From an uncultured Caulobacter sp. (GTDB lineage Bacteria > Pseudomonadota > Alphaproteobacteria > Caulobacterales > Caulobacteraceae), in NCBI GenBank assembly GCA_937925635.1, contig CALALX010000083.1, forward strand, positions 1-22,414: a stretch of DNA of 22,414 nucleotides. Reading direction: 5' to 3'. The notes under the pieces were generated by a model. That model was given only the letters and a program-made list of their open reading frames with translations, was not told the origin of the DNA and did no database searches. Of this stretch, positions 13,048-20,334 are shown in pieces. A program made the position numbers and the translations under genes. The stretch's first letter is position 1; each line of letters opens with the position of its first letter.

Positions 13048-15594
13048 GTGCTGTTTGGGACCGTGGACGGAACCGCCCTCCCTTCCCTGCTGCCCCAGCG
13101 GTTCGCCGACTGGTTCGCCTCGCGCGGCTGGGCGGCGCGGACGCATCAGCTGGAGATGATCGCCAAGGGCCGAGAAGGGCGCCATGCCCTGCTGATCGCG
13201 CCGACCGGCGGGGGCAAGACCCTAGCCGGCTTCCTGCCCAGCCTCATCGCGCTTTCCGAACGACCGCCGGCCAACAATCCGCGCGGCATTCACACCCTCT
13301 ACATCTCGCCGCTAAAGGCGCTGGCCGTCGATGTCGAGCGCAACCTGATGGCGCCGATCCGCGAGATGGGTCTCGACATCGTCGCCGAGAGCCGCACCGG
13401 CGACACCGGCGTCAGCCGCAAGCAGCGGCAGAAGGTCCGCCCCCCGGACATCCTGCTGACCACGCCCGAACAGCTGGCGCTGCTGTGCGCCTGGGAAGGC
13501 GCGCGAGGGCTGTTCGAGGATCTGCGCTGCGTGATCCTGGACGAGATCCACACCCTGTGGCCGACCAAGCGCGGCGACCTGCTGGCGCTGGATCTGGCGC
13601 GCCTGCAGCGACTGGCCCCGAACCTGCGGCGGGTCGGGCTGTCGGCGACGGTGGATGATCCTGACCTGATCCGGGAATGGCTAAGTCCGATCTCCCCCGC
13701 GAAGGCGGGCGCCCAAGCCGAGTCGGAAGATGGAGTCGAAGGTAGGTTGGATCCTCGCCTTCGCGAGGACGATCGGTGGGGAGTTGATCTGGTCCGCGGC
13801 CCGCCGGGCCCCCTGCCCCAGGTCGACACCCTGATCTCCGAGGGCCGGGTGCCCTGGGCCGGCCACACGGCCGAGCACGCGATGGCTGAGGTCTACGACA
13901 TCCTCAAGCGTCACCGCACGACGCTGATCTTCGTCAACACCCGCTTCCAGGCCGAGTACGCCTTCCAGGAGCTATGGAAGCTCAACGACGACAGCCTGCC
14001 CATCGCCCTGCATCACGGCAGCCTGGCCGCCGAGCAGCGGCGGCGGGTGGAGGCGGCGATGGCGCGCGGCGAGCTGAAGGCGGTAGTCTGCACCTCGACG
14101 CTGGACCTGGGCATCGACTGGGGCGACGTCGACCTGGTCATCCAGCTGGCCGCGCCGAAGGGCGCCGCGCGGATGGTCCAGCGGATCGGCCGCGCCAATC
14201 ACCGGCTGGACGAACCCTCCAAGGCGCTCTTCGTGCCGGCCAACCGCTTCGAGGTGCTGGAGTGTCAGGCCGCCATCGAGGCCATCGCCGAGAACGCGCT
14301 GGACGCCGAGGCGCCGCGCACTGGCGCACTGGACGTCCTTGCCCAGCACGTCATGGGCTGCGCCTGCAGCGAGCCCTTCGACCTCGTCGCGCTGTATGAC
14401 GAGGTCCGCACGGCCGGGCCGTACCGGGACCTGAGCTGGGAGGACTACGAGGCGGTCGTCGATTTCGTCTCGACCGGCGGTTACGCCCTGAAGACCTACG
14501 ATCGGTTCCGGCGGATCGTGAAGGGACCGGACGGCCTTTGGCGGGCGCGGAACGCCGACACGGTGCGGCGGCACCGGATGAACGTGGGCGCCATCGTCTC
14601 GCCGGCCACCCTGAACGTCCGCATCGCCATGCGGGGCGGCAAGGGCGGCCGCAAGATCGGGGAGGTCGAGGAGGGCTATCTGGAGGTCCTCGACCCGGGC
14701 GACACCTTCATTTTCGCGGGCCAGGTCTGGCGCCTGGTCGGGGTGACGGGCGTGGACGTCCTCGTCTCCCCGGCCCCCAACTCAAATCCGAAGATGCCGA
14801 GCTGGGGCGGATCGAAGTTCGCGATCTCCACCTTCCTGGCCGCCAAGGTGCGGCGAATGATGTCCGACGAAAGCGCCTGGACGGTGTTGCCGACCGACGT
14901 CCGCGAATGGTTGGAGGCCCAGCGGGACCGCTCGATCATCCCCGGACCCGACGAGATGCTGCTGGAGACCTTCCCGCACGGAAAACGTCACTTCATGGCG
15001 GTCTACCCGTTCGATGGCCGGCACGCCCACACCACCCTGGCTATGCTGCTGACCCGGCGGCTTGACCGACTCGGCGTCGGGCCGTTGGGCTTCGTCTGCA
15101 ACGACTACGCGATGGTGATCTGGGCCTTGAGGCCGATGGACCGCCTGGACCTGGACGACCTGTTCGCCGAGGACATGCTAGGTGACGACCTTGAGGCCTG
15201 GATGGACGAGAGCTTCATGATGAAGCGGTCGTTCAAGGGGTGCGCCCTGATCAGCGGCCTGATCGAGCGGCGTGTGCCGGGCGCCGAGAAGTCGGGGCGG
15301 CAGGTGACCTTCTCGACAGACCTGATCTACGACGTCCTGCGGCGCCACCAGCCCGATCATCTCCTGCTGAAGTGCGCGCGGGCGGACGCGGCCAGCATGA
15401 CCATCGACGTCGCCCGGGTCGGACGGCTGCTGCAGCGGGTGAAGGACCACATCCGGCATGCGACGCTCGAGCGCCTTTCGCCGTTCGCCGTCCCGATGTT
15501 CATGGAGATTGGCCGAGAACGCGCGCCGGGCGGCGCGGCCGACATGATACTGGCCGAAGCGGCCGAGGATCTGATCGCAGAGGCGATGGGGTGA
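13048..15594 (+). CDS. lhr: Ligase-associated DNA damage response helicase, Lhr type
   Basis: An 848-residue superfamily 2 helicase of the Lhr-core type. Walker A is APTGGGKT (51-58); then TYISPLKALAVD-like motif Ia (86-96), DEIH (165-168), SAT (199-201), FVNTRFQAE (295-303), STLDLGIDWGDVDLV (motif V) and VQRIGRANHR (motif VI). After these come the winged-helix and beta-barrel Lhr C-terminal regions. Lhr enzymes translocate 3'-5' on single-stranded DNA and unwind RNA:DNA hybrids. Between motifs III and IV, residues about 214-243 are foreign to the family: they are encoded by an in-frame palindromic repeat element. Start is GTG 13048; GTG 13063 is an alternative. PdeM follows 210 bp downstream; the partner ligase and exonuclease genes are not in the window. 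Confidence 0.92.
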   Translation: MLFGTVDGTALPSLLPQRFADWFASRGWAARTHQLEMIAKGREGRHALLIAPTGGGKTLAGFLPSLIALSERPPANNPRGIHTLYISPLKALAVDVERNLMAPIREMGLDIVAESRTGDTGVSRKQRQKVRPPDILLTTPEQLALLCAWEGARGLFEDLRCVILDEIHTLWPTKRGDLLALDLARLQRLAPNLRRVGLSATVDDPDLIREWLSPISPAKAGAQAESEDGVEGRLDPRLREDDRWGVDLVRGPPGPLPQVDTLISEGRVPWAGHTAEHAMAEVYDILKRHRTTLIFVNTRFQAEYAFQELWKLNDDSLPIALHHGSLAAEQRRRVEAAMARGELKAVVCTSTLDLGIDWGDVDLVIQLAAPKGAARMVQRIGRANHRLDEPSKALFVPANRFEVLECQAAIEAIAENALDAEAPRTGALDVLAQHVMGCACSEPFDLVALYDEVRTAGPYRDLSWEDYEAVVDFVSTGGYALKTYDRFRRIVKGPDGLWRARNADTVRRHRMNVGAIVSPATLNVRIAMRGGKGGRKIGEVEEGYLEVLDPGDTFIFAGQVWRLVGVTGVDVLVSPAPNSNPKMPSWGGSKFAISTFLAAKVRRMMSDESAWTVLPTDVREWLEAQRDRSIIPGPDEMLLETFPHGKRHFMAVYPFDGRHAHTTLAMLLTRRLDRLGVGPLGFVCNDYAMVIWALRPMDRLDLDDLFAEDMLGDDLEAWMDESFMMKRSFKGCALISGLIERRVPGAEKSGRQVTFSTDLIYDVLRRHQPDHLLLKCARADAASMTIDVARVGRLLQRVKDHIRHATLERLSPFAVPMFMEIGRERAPGGAADMILAEAAEDLIAEAMG
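13687..13776. repeat. Palindromic repeat element inserted in frame inside lhr
   Basis: Left arm CCGATC...CCCGCGAAGGCGGGCGCCCA (13687-13715) and right arm TGGATCCTCGCCTTCGCGAG..CGATCGG (13748-13776) are imperfect inverted repeats about 29 bp long around a 32-bp centre. The block is 90 bp (30 codons), so the reading frame is kept. It is translated as a segment containing PAKAGAQ and LDPRLREDD, a signature commonly seen where such alphaproteobacterial intergenic palindromes are read through. Confidence 0.82.
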
Positions 15595-15599
15595 CGTGC

Positions 15600-15724
15600 G
15601 TCCTTCGACACGCACCGCGTCGCAGTGCTGCTCAGGATGACGTAGTCAGAAGCGTGTCTTGAAGTGAGTCCGATGCAAGCCTCCCCCGCACGTCATCCTG
15701 AGCAGGCGCGCAGCGCCGTGTCGG
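15600..15724. repeat. Inverted pair of intergenic repeat units between lhr and pdeM
   Basis: CTGCTCAGGATGACG (15628-15642) and its perfect reverse complement CGTCATCCTGAGCAG (15691-15705) face each other across 48 bp. Each continues outward into related sequence: TCCTTCGACACGC on the left, and GCGCCGTGTCGGAG (its approximate inverse) on the right. The unit is of the GTCATCCTGAGC type that recurs between genes in Caulobacter-like genomes. The 210-bp lhr-pdeM gap is otherwise empty. The hairpin may end or attenuate lhr transcription. Confidence 0.75.
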
Positions 15725-15804
15725 AGCCTGCCCTCGGGCCGACGTCCGGTCGGTCCCGGGGGGACGCACCCCCGTTCCGCGCCTCGATCTGCGGAGGCGT
15801 GGCC

Positions 15805-16470
15805 ATGGCCGTGAACGGGACGGAGGTCGTCCTCAAGCCATCCGGCGCTTTGCAGGTCGTGGCGGCCGAGGCCCTGCTGGTCGCCGACCTGCACTTCGAG
15901 AAGGGGTCGGCCTACGCCGCGCGCGGCCAGCTGCTGCCGCCCTACGACACGCGCGAGACGCTGACCCGACTGGAACGTGAGGTCGCGGACTGTTCGCCCC
16001 GCCTGCTGGTGTTCCTGGGCGACAGCTTCCACGACGGCAGGGCCGAGGATCGCCTTGCGCCTGACGACGCCGCGCGGTTGGCCGCCCTGGCGAGCGGTCG
16101 GACGCTGGTCTGGGTGGTCGGCAATCACGACGCCGACGGCCCTCGCGCCCTGCCCGGCGAGATCATCGACGAGATGGCCCTCGGAAGTCTGCGGCTTCGC
16201 CACGAGCCGCGGCCGGGCCTCCAGCCTGGCGAGGCCGCTGGCCACCTGCACCCTGCGGCGCGCGTGGCCGGGCGCGGCGGACGCGTGCGCCGTCGCTGCT
16301 TCGTCACCGACGGCGCGCGGGTGATCCTGCCAGCCTTCGGCGCCTACGCCGGCGGGCTCAACGTCAAGGACAGGGCTTTCGATGGTCTGTTCGCAGGTCG
16401 GCCGATGGCGGCTGCGCTGGGGACCGGCAAGGTCCATCCCATCGGCTGGAAATCGCTGGTCGGCGACTGA
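15805..16470 (+). CDS. pdeM: Ligase-associated DNA damage response endonuclease PdeM
   Basis: A calcineurin-like metallophosphoesterase of 221 residues. Metal ligands are visible in order: VADLHFEKGSAY (D-x-H, about 26-37), FLGDSFHD (GD, about 70-77), VGNHDAD (GNHD, about 106-112), a central GHLHPAA and the C-terminal LPAFGAYAGGLNV typical of PdeM. The family acts with Lhr, a LigC-type ligase and an exonuclease in DNA repair clusters. The ATG at 15805 is chosen since GGAGG (15793-15797) lies 7 bases upstream and the protein then has the usual length. The longer frame from 15664 translates the palindromic repeat and has no domain. The gene ends one base before the convergent DUF3429 gene. Confidence 0.9.
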   Translation: MAVNGTEVVLKPSGALQVVAAEALLVADLHFEKGSAYAARGQLLPPYDTRETLTRLEREVADCSPRLLVFLGDSFHDGRAEDRLAPDDAARLAALASGRTLVWVVGNHDADGPRALPGEIIDEMALGSLRLRHEPRPGLQPGEAAGHLHPAARVAGRGGRVRRRCFVTDGARVILPAFGAYAGGLNVKDRAFDGLFAGRPMAAALGTGKVHPIGWKSLVGD

Positions 16471-16471
16471 G

Positions 16472-16933
16472 CTACAGGCTCATCGCCTGTTCGAGGGCGA
16501 AGGCCAGCGCCACCGCGGCGCCGGCGGTGATGACGGTGCGATAACGCGGACGCCAGGCCGGGCCGTCGGCGGCGCGTGAGTCCCAGATCCACATCAGCAG
16601 GAAGGCCGTCATGAAGCCGGAAACCTGCTGAACCTGCGAAAGGCCGCCGGTGACGGCGCCGAACATCAGCCCCAGCGCCGCCACGGGCGAGAGCATGGCC
16701 AGGGCGACGGACCAGAGTCGTGGGCTGGCGTGGCTGTCGATCTCAAGGCCCGCCCGCACGCCGCCAAGGTAGCTGAGCATGGCCGTCGACCAGCCGATGA
16801 GGCCGAGAAAGGCCTGGCCGCGTAACTCGGCGGGCCCGTAACAATAGAGTCCGGCGGACAGGTAGAAGGGCACGAGGCTGACGACGCCCATCGTCCAGGC
16901 GGATGCCGGCGCTCGCGCAATGGCCTGCCTCAT
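16472..16933 (-). CDS. DUF3429 family inner-membrane protein
   Basis: A 153-residue protein with about five hydrophobic helices (near 14-32, 42-62, 72-94, 103-118 and 134-150). The pattern LGLIGWSTAMLSYLGGVRAGLEI is characteristic of DUF3429. Function unknown. The ATG at 16931-16933 has GGGAG about 8-10 bases upstream. Its stop codon is 1 bp from that of pdeM, so the two genes end back to back with no room for separate terminators. podJ lies upstream on the same strand but is separated by an intrinsic terminator. Confidence 0.85.
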   Translation of the reverse strand: MRQAIARAPASAWTMGVVSLVPFYLSAGLYCYGPAELRGQAFLGLIGWSTAMLSYLGGVRAGLEIDSHASPRLWSVALAMLSPVAALGLMFGAVTGGLSQVQQVSGFMTAFLLMWIWDSRAADGPAWRPRYRTVITAGAAVALAFALEQAMSL

Positions 16934-17009
16934 GCCCAGTACTCCCGCACTACGCCCCCCGCGGCGACCATCCGGAAACCATACAGCCAGGCGCGGCTGG
17001 GCGCGAAGA

Positions 17010-17035
17010 GGGAAAACGGCCCCATGGAAGGCCGT
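17010..17035 (-). terminator. Intrinsic terminator of podJ
   Basis: On the minus strand ACGGCC (17035-17030), loop TTCCATGG, GGCCGT (17021-17016), then TTTCCC. It starts 19 bases past the podJ stop codon. The stem is perfect over 6 bp. It separates podJ from the downstream DUF3429 gene. Confidence 0.72.
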
Positions 17036-17053
17036 CAGACCACGGTATTTCGC

Positions 17054-19984
17054 CTAGCGGGCGAAAAGCGCCAGCTTGGCGGTGGTTTCGGTGTCCAGAT
17101 TGCCGGTCGGTCGCAGACCCTTGTCGCGCTGAAAAGCCCGGATGGCGCCCTTGAGGGCCGCGGACTGCACGCCGTCCTGAGGTCCGCGATAGTAGCCGAG
17201 CATCGACAGGGCCTTCTGCGCCGAAGCCAAGCCGCCAACCGGCGTCGGCGTGGCCGAGGGATTGGGCGTGGCGGGACGGAAGCCGGTCGCGGACCGTTCA
17301 GCGGCCGAGCGCTGCTCGGGCGTCAGGCCGCCGCGGACCCGCTCCGCCGCGGCGCGCGCTTCGCTGTCTCCGCCCCGGGCCGCGATCAGGTACCACTTGT
17401 AGGCCTCAGCCGCGTTCTGGCTCACGCCCCAGCCCTGCTCGTAGAGACTGGCGAGATTGTACTGGCTGTCGCCCATGCCGAGGTCGGCGGCGCGGCGGAA
17501 CCACTGGGCCGCCGTGGTCTTGTTCATCGGGCCGCCGGAGCCGTGGAAGAAGGCCAGACCCATGTTGTGCATCGCCCGGGCGTCGCCGGCCTGAGCGGCG
17601 CGTTCGGTCCAGCGGCGCGACTCCGCCTCGTCCTTCTTCAGACCCAGACTGCCGGCCTGGTAGGCCTTCGACAGGTCGAACTGCGCCGGAGCATAGCCCA
17701 TGTTGGCGGCGCGCCGCAGGCGATCCAGCCCGGCCGGGTCCTTGGCGGCGATCAGGCGCTGGGCCTCGGCGTAGAGGCTGGCCGCGCTGGCGACGGTGTC
17801 GCCCGCCGCCGCCCCGGCCAAGGCCGGCGGCGGCGTGACGGCGCCCGTCGCGTCCAGGCCCGGCGCCACCGCCATCGCCACCCGCGGCGCCGGCGTGGTG
17901 TCGGCCTCGGGCCCCTTGATCTCGCCCCGCGCGTCGGCCTCGGCGATCCGGCGGCTTTCGGCCAGGCGCGGACTGTCGCCGCCGCCGCCGATCAAGCCGG
18001 AGTAGAGGGCGAAGCCGCCCGTCAGCGCTCCCACGGTGGCCACGCCGCCGGCGATGAACAACGCCGACATCAGGGCCGAGCCGGCCCGCCTCTTCGGCTT
18101 CTTCTCACGACTGCCGAATAGGCCGCGACGCTCCTCGGCGGGCGACAGCGACGACGGGCCCGAGCCGCTCGCCGATCGGGCCGCCATCCGGGCCTGTTCG
18201 ATGACGTCGCGGGTCGAGCGCGGCGCGGCGACCTGCGGCGCTTCATCGACCTCGAAGGGGTGGATCACTGGCGCGGCCGGAATCTCCGGCGCGTCCGGGA
18301 CGACCGCTTCTTCCGACAGGGGCGCGAAGCCGTCGGCGGCCTCGAAATCTTCCTGCGAGAAGGACGGCGGGCCACGCTCGGCGACTGGGAACGGGGCCGG
18401 TTCGCCCGGCGCCGCCTCGGCCGGCGGACGGGCGAAGGCCTGGGGCGCGAAGGCGTCCTCCGGGATGGCGTGCGACGACGGTTCGAAGGGATCCGAGGCG
18501 AACGGGTCAACGAAGGCCGCGCGCGCGGGCGCGGGCTTAGGCTCCACCGGCGGCGGGGCGACGGCGGCGGCCGGAGCCATCTGTTCGGCCAGCCGGCGGT
18601 GTGACCCGCTCAGGCTGGCGTCGATCTTCTCCCGCGCCTCGTCGAGCAGGCGCGCGGTGCGCTCCTCGCTGAGCCGGATGCGTTCAGCCAGGTCGGTCGC
18701 CGTGCGCTCCTGGCGCTGGCTGATCCGCTCGGTGACACGGGCCACCTGCTCGCCGACTTCGTCGATGGCCAGGGCGCCGCGTCGCTCCGAGTTCGCGATC
18801 CGCTCGGCCAAGCGCTCGGTGATGCGGGCGATCTCGCCGCCCAGCTTCTCGAGCGCCTGGGCCTGGGCGCTGTCCGCGCGCCCGAGCTTCTGTTCGACGG
18901 CCGAGGCGATCCTCGCCACCTCGCCGCCGACCTGCTCGATAGCGTCGGCGCTGCGGTTGTCCACGGCCTGGACGCGCCGGCTGAGGTTGTCGGCCATGCT
19001 GACCATCTCCCGGCCCACACGCTCGATTGCCTGGGCCGAGCGGGCCTCGGCGGCGGATACGTGCCGGGCCATCTCCGACAGCTTGTGGTCCATGCGGTCA
19101 AAGCGAGTCTCCGCCGAGGCGGCCAGCTTCTCCGCCAACTCGGCTCGTGTCGCCTCCATCCGGCGGGTGAGGTCGGTCGCGAGGGTTTCCAGCCGCTCGG
19201 CCGCGCCCCCGCCGGACTCAACCACCCTGAGCCGGCGGTCGAGGGCGACGAACGAGGCGCCGAGGTCGCGCAGCGCGTCCGTCGTGCGCGCCTCGGCCGA
19301 CTCCAGCCGCTCGACCACCCGGGCGGCCACCGCCTCGACCAGCTCGGACGGGTCGGTCTTCTCGACCTCGGCGACGCGCGCCTCGATGGCGGCCAAGGCC
19401 TCTCGGGTGCGGGCCTCGCCGTCGTAGAACTGGCCGGCGACCTTGCCGAGCATGCCTTCGAGCGATCGCAGGGCTTCGGCCGAACGCGGCCCGGCGGCCT
19501 CCTGCTCCATGCGACGCAGGCGGTCGCCCGCCCGGCCGGCCTCTGTGCGGATATCGTCCACGGCGCCTTCGAAACGCGCCGCCACGGCGACCTGTTCTCG
19601 CTCGGCCGCCTCAAGCCGGGCCAGAGCACCGCGCACGGATTGGTCGATGCCGCTGATCGCCAGGGTCGAACGCTGTTCCGCCGCCTCGATGCGAGCCGTC
19701 AGCCGCTCGATGGCGTCGGCCACCTTGCCGACCTCGTCGGCCGGGTGGTTGGGGATTTCGTAGCGGGGATCGCCGTCGCGGCCGCCGACGACGATGGGAC
19801 CGGTGTCGACGGGGTCGAACGCGTGGCTGGCGGCGGCGTCGGACGCCCCCGGGGCCTCGCCCTCGACGATCATCCGGTTCAGCCATTCGCCGAGCGTCAT
19901 GCCGGAGCGCCGCGCGAGATCCTTGGCGATCTCCCGCGCCTTGGGGTCGATCCCCTTAACGCTCCAAGGCGCCCCCGCCGTCAT
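17054..19984 (-). CDS. podJ: Polar organelle localisation factor PodJ
   Basis: A 976-residue scaffold, close to the 974 of C. crescentus PodJ. In that organism it marks the new pole, recruits PleC, and is needed for pili and holdfast. Order: the conserved N-terminus PWSVKGIDPKAREIAKDLARRSGMTLGEWLNRMI (about 6-39); a long coiled coil (about 84-470) with repeating I/V-x-x-x-L-heptads; a Pro/Ala/acidic disordered linker (470-600); a basic stretch (626-634) then one membrane helix (about 636-664). The periplasmic part has Sel1-like repeats (about 748-885; AMHNMGLAFFHGSGG, QYNLASLYEQGWGV) and a C-terminal peptidoglycan-binding domain (about 917-974; AQKALSMLGYYRGPQDG, AIRAFQRDKGL). The ATG at 19982-19984 has GGAGGT (19994-19999) 9 bases upstream. 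In C. crescentus the periplasmic part is cut off during the cell cycle; whether this happens here cannot be read from the sequence. Confidence 0.93.
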   Translation of the reverse strand: MTAGAPWSVKGIDPKAREIAKDLARRSGMTLGEWLNRMIVEGEAPGASDAAASHAFDPVDTGPIVVGGRDGDPRYEIPNHPADEVGKVADAIERLTARIEAAEQRSTLAISGIDQSVRGALARLEAAEREQVAVAARFEGAVDDIRTEAGRAGDRLRRMEQEAAGPRSAEALRSLEGMLGKVAGQFYDGEARTREALAAIEARVAEVEKTDPSELVEAVAARVVERLESAEARTTDALRDLGASFVALDRRLRVVESGGGAAERLETLATDLTRRMEATRAELAEKLAASAETRFDRMDHKLSEMARHVSAAEARSAQAIERVGREMVSMADNLSRRVQAVDNRSADAIEQVGGEVARIASAVEQKLGRADSAQAQALEKLGGEIARITERLAERIANSERRGALAIDEVGEQVARVTERISQRQERTATDLAERIRLSEERTARLLDEAREKIDASLSGSHRRLAEQMAPAAAVAPPPVEPKPAPARAAFVDPFASDPFEPSSHAIPEDAFAPQAFARPPAEAAPGEPAPFPVAERGPPSFSQEDFEAADGFAPLSEEAVVPDAPEIPAAPVIHPFEVDEAPQVAAPRSTRDVIEQARMAARSASGSGPSSLSPAEERRGLFGSREKKPKRRAGSALMSALFIAGGVATVGALTGGFALYSGLIGGGGDSPRLAESRRIAEADARGEIKGPEADTTPAPRVAMAVAPGLDATGAVTPPPALAGAAAGDTVASAASLYAEAQRLIAAKDPAGLDRLRRAANMGYAPAQFDLSKAYQAGSLGLKKDEAESRRWTERAAQAGDARAMHNMGLAFFHGSGGPMNKTTAAQWFRRAADLGMGDSQYNLASLYEQGWGVSQNAAEAYKWYLIAARGGDSEARAAAERVRGGLTPEQRSAAERSATGFRPATPNPSATPTPVGGLASAQKALSMLGYYRGPQDGVQSAALKGAIRAFQRDKGLRPTGNLDTETTAKLALFAR

Positions 19985-19986
19985 TC

Positions 19987-19991
19987 GAATC
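19987..19991. promoter_or_regulatory. GANTC (CcrM methylation) site in the podJ leader
   Basis: GAATC lies between the podJ ribosome site and its ATG. GANTC is the target of CcrM in this group, and GcrA-dependent promoters carry such sites, podJ of C. crescentus being a known GcrA-linked gene. A single pentamer is weak evidence by itself. Confidence 0.35.
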
Positions 19992-20016
19992 GCACCTCCG
20001 GCACTCCAAAGGCAAC

Positions 20017-20043
20017 GCTAGCCACCCACCCCTAGTGTGTAAA
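20017..20043 (-). promoter_or_regulatory. podJ: Predicted podJ promoter
   Basis: Read on the minus strand: TTTACAC (20043-20037), a 14-bp spacer, then GCTAGC (20022-20017). This fits the Caulobacter housekeeping form TTGaCgS, N10-14, GCTANA with two -35 mismatches. The start point would fall about 20010, 25 bases before podJ. Confidence 0.4.
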
Positions 20044-20054
20044 CGCGAGGTTAA
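20040..20054. promoter_or_regulatory. CtrA-like box between podJ and the small membrane protein gene
   Basis: TAAA-N7-TTAA (half sites 20040-20043 and 20051-20054), read on the other strand as TTAACCTCGCGTTTA. It differs from the CtrA consensus TTAA-N7-TTAA in one base, and TTAACC is the usual strong half. It overlaps the -35 of the predicted podJ promoter, so CtrA binding would directly affect polymerase there. Direction of the effect is not decided by sequence. Confidence 0.5.
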
Positions 20055-20088
20055 CCCCAAATCTGGCGCCTGCGACGATTTGCTGTGG

Positions 20089-20334
20089 ATGATGCTTGCG
20101 GTCGCCGCGGCCCTGCTCCATCTGGCCGTGATGAGCTTGAGCACCACCCTCGTCGCGGCCATCGCGATGGCCGCCCTGGCCGTCTTCGCGGGCTGGCGCG
20201 GCGCTCAGCCGCCCGATCTGGCCCGCGGCGTGCGGATGGTGCCGTGGCGCGCTGTGATGGTCTTCGCCTCACTGGGCGCCCTGATGCTGCTGGTGCATGC
20301 GGTGAACCTGCTCGGCTTCACCACGGGCCGCTGA
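20089..20334 (+). CDS. Small integral membrane protein
   Basis: An 81-residue, strongly hydrophobic protein with three likely membrane helices: about 2-18 (LAVAAALLHLAVMSL), 20-37 (TTLVAAIAMAALAVFAGW) and 56-76 (VMVFASLGALMLLVHAVNLL). They are separated by a loop with WRGAQPPDLARGVRMVPWRA. I do not recognise a family. The frame is open from GTG 20035, but that codon lies in the podJ promoter region; ATG 20089 or 20092 begins the hydrophobic part, and the ribosome site is weak. It is divergent from podJ across the CtrA-like box. Its last 66 bases overlap the 3' end of the convergent aminoacyl-PG synthase gene, which is unusual and means one of the two ends deserves checking. Confidence 0.6.
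   Translation: MMLAVAAALLHLAVMSLSTTLVAAIAMAALAVFAGWRGAQPPDLARGVRMVPWRAVMVFASLGALMLLVHAVNLLGFTTGR

Noticed and set aside
15664..15804. 47-codon N-terminal extension of PdeM
   Set aside because: It translates the palindromic repeat and adjoining non-coding DNA; the ATG at 15805 has a strong ribosome site and gives the usual family length.
18036..20035. Long Ser/Ala/Arg-rich and Gly/Arg-rich frames opposite podJ
   Set aside because: Shadow frames of the podJ coiled-coil region; the composition mirrors the heptad codons of podJ.
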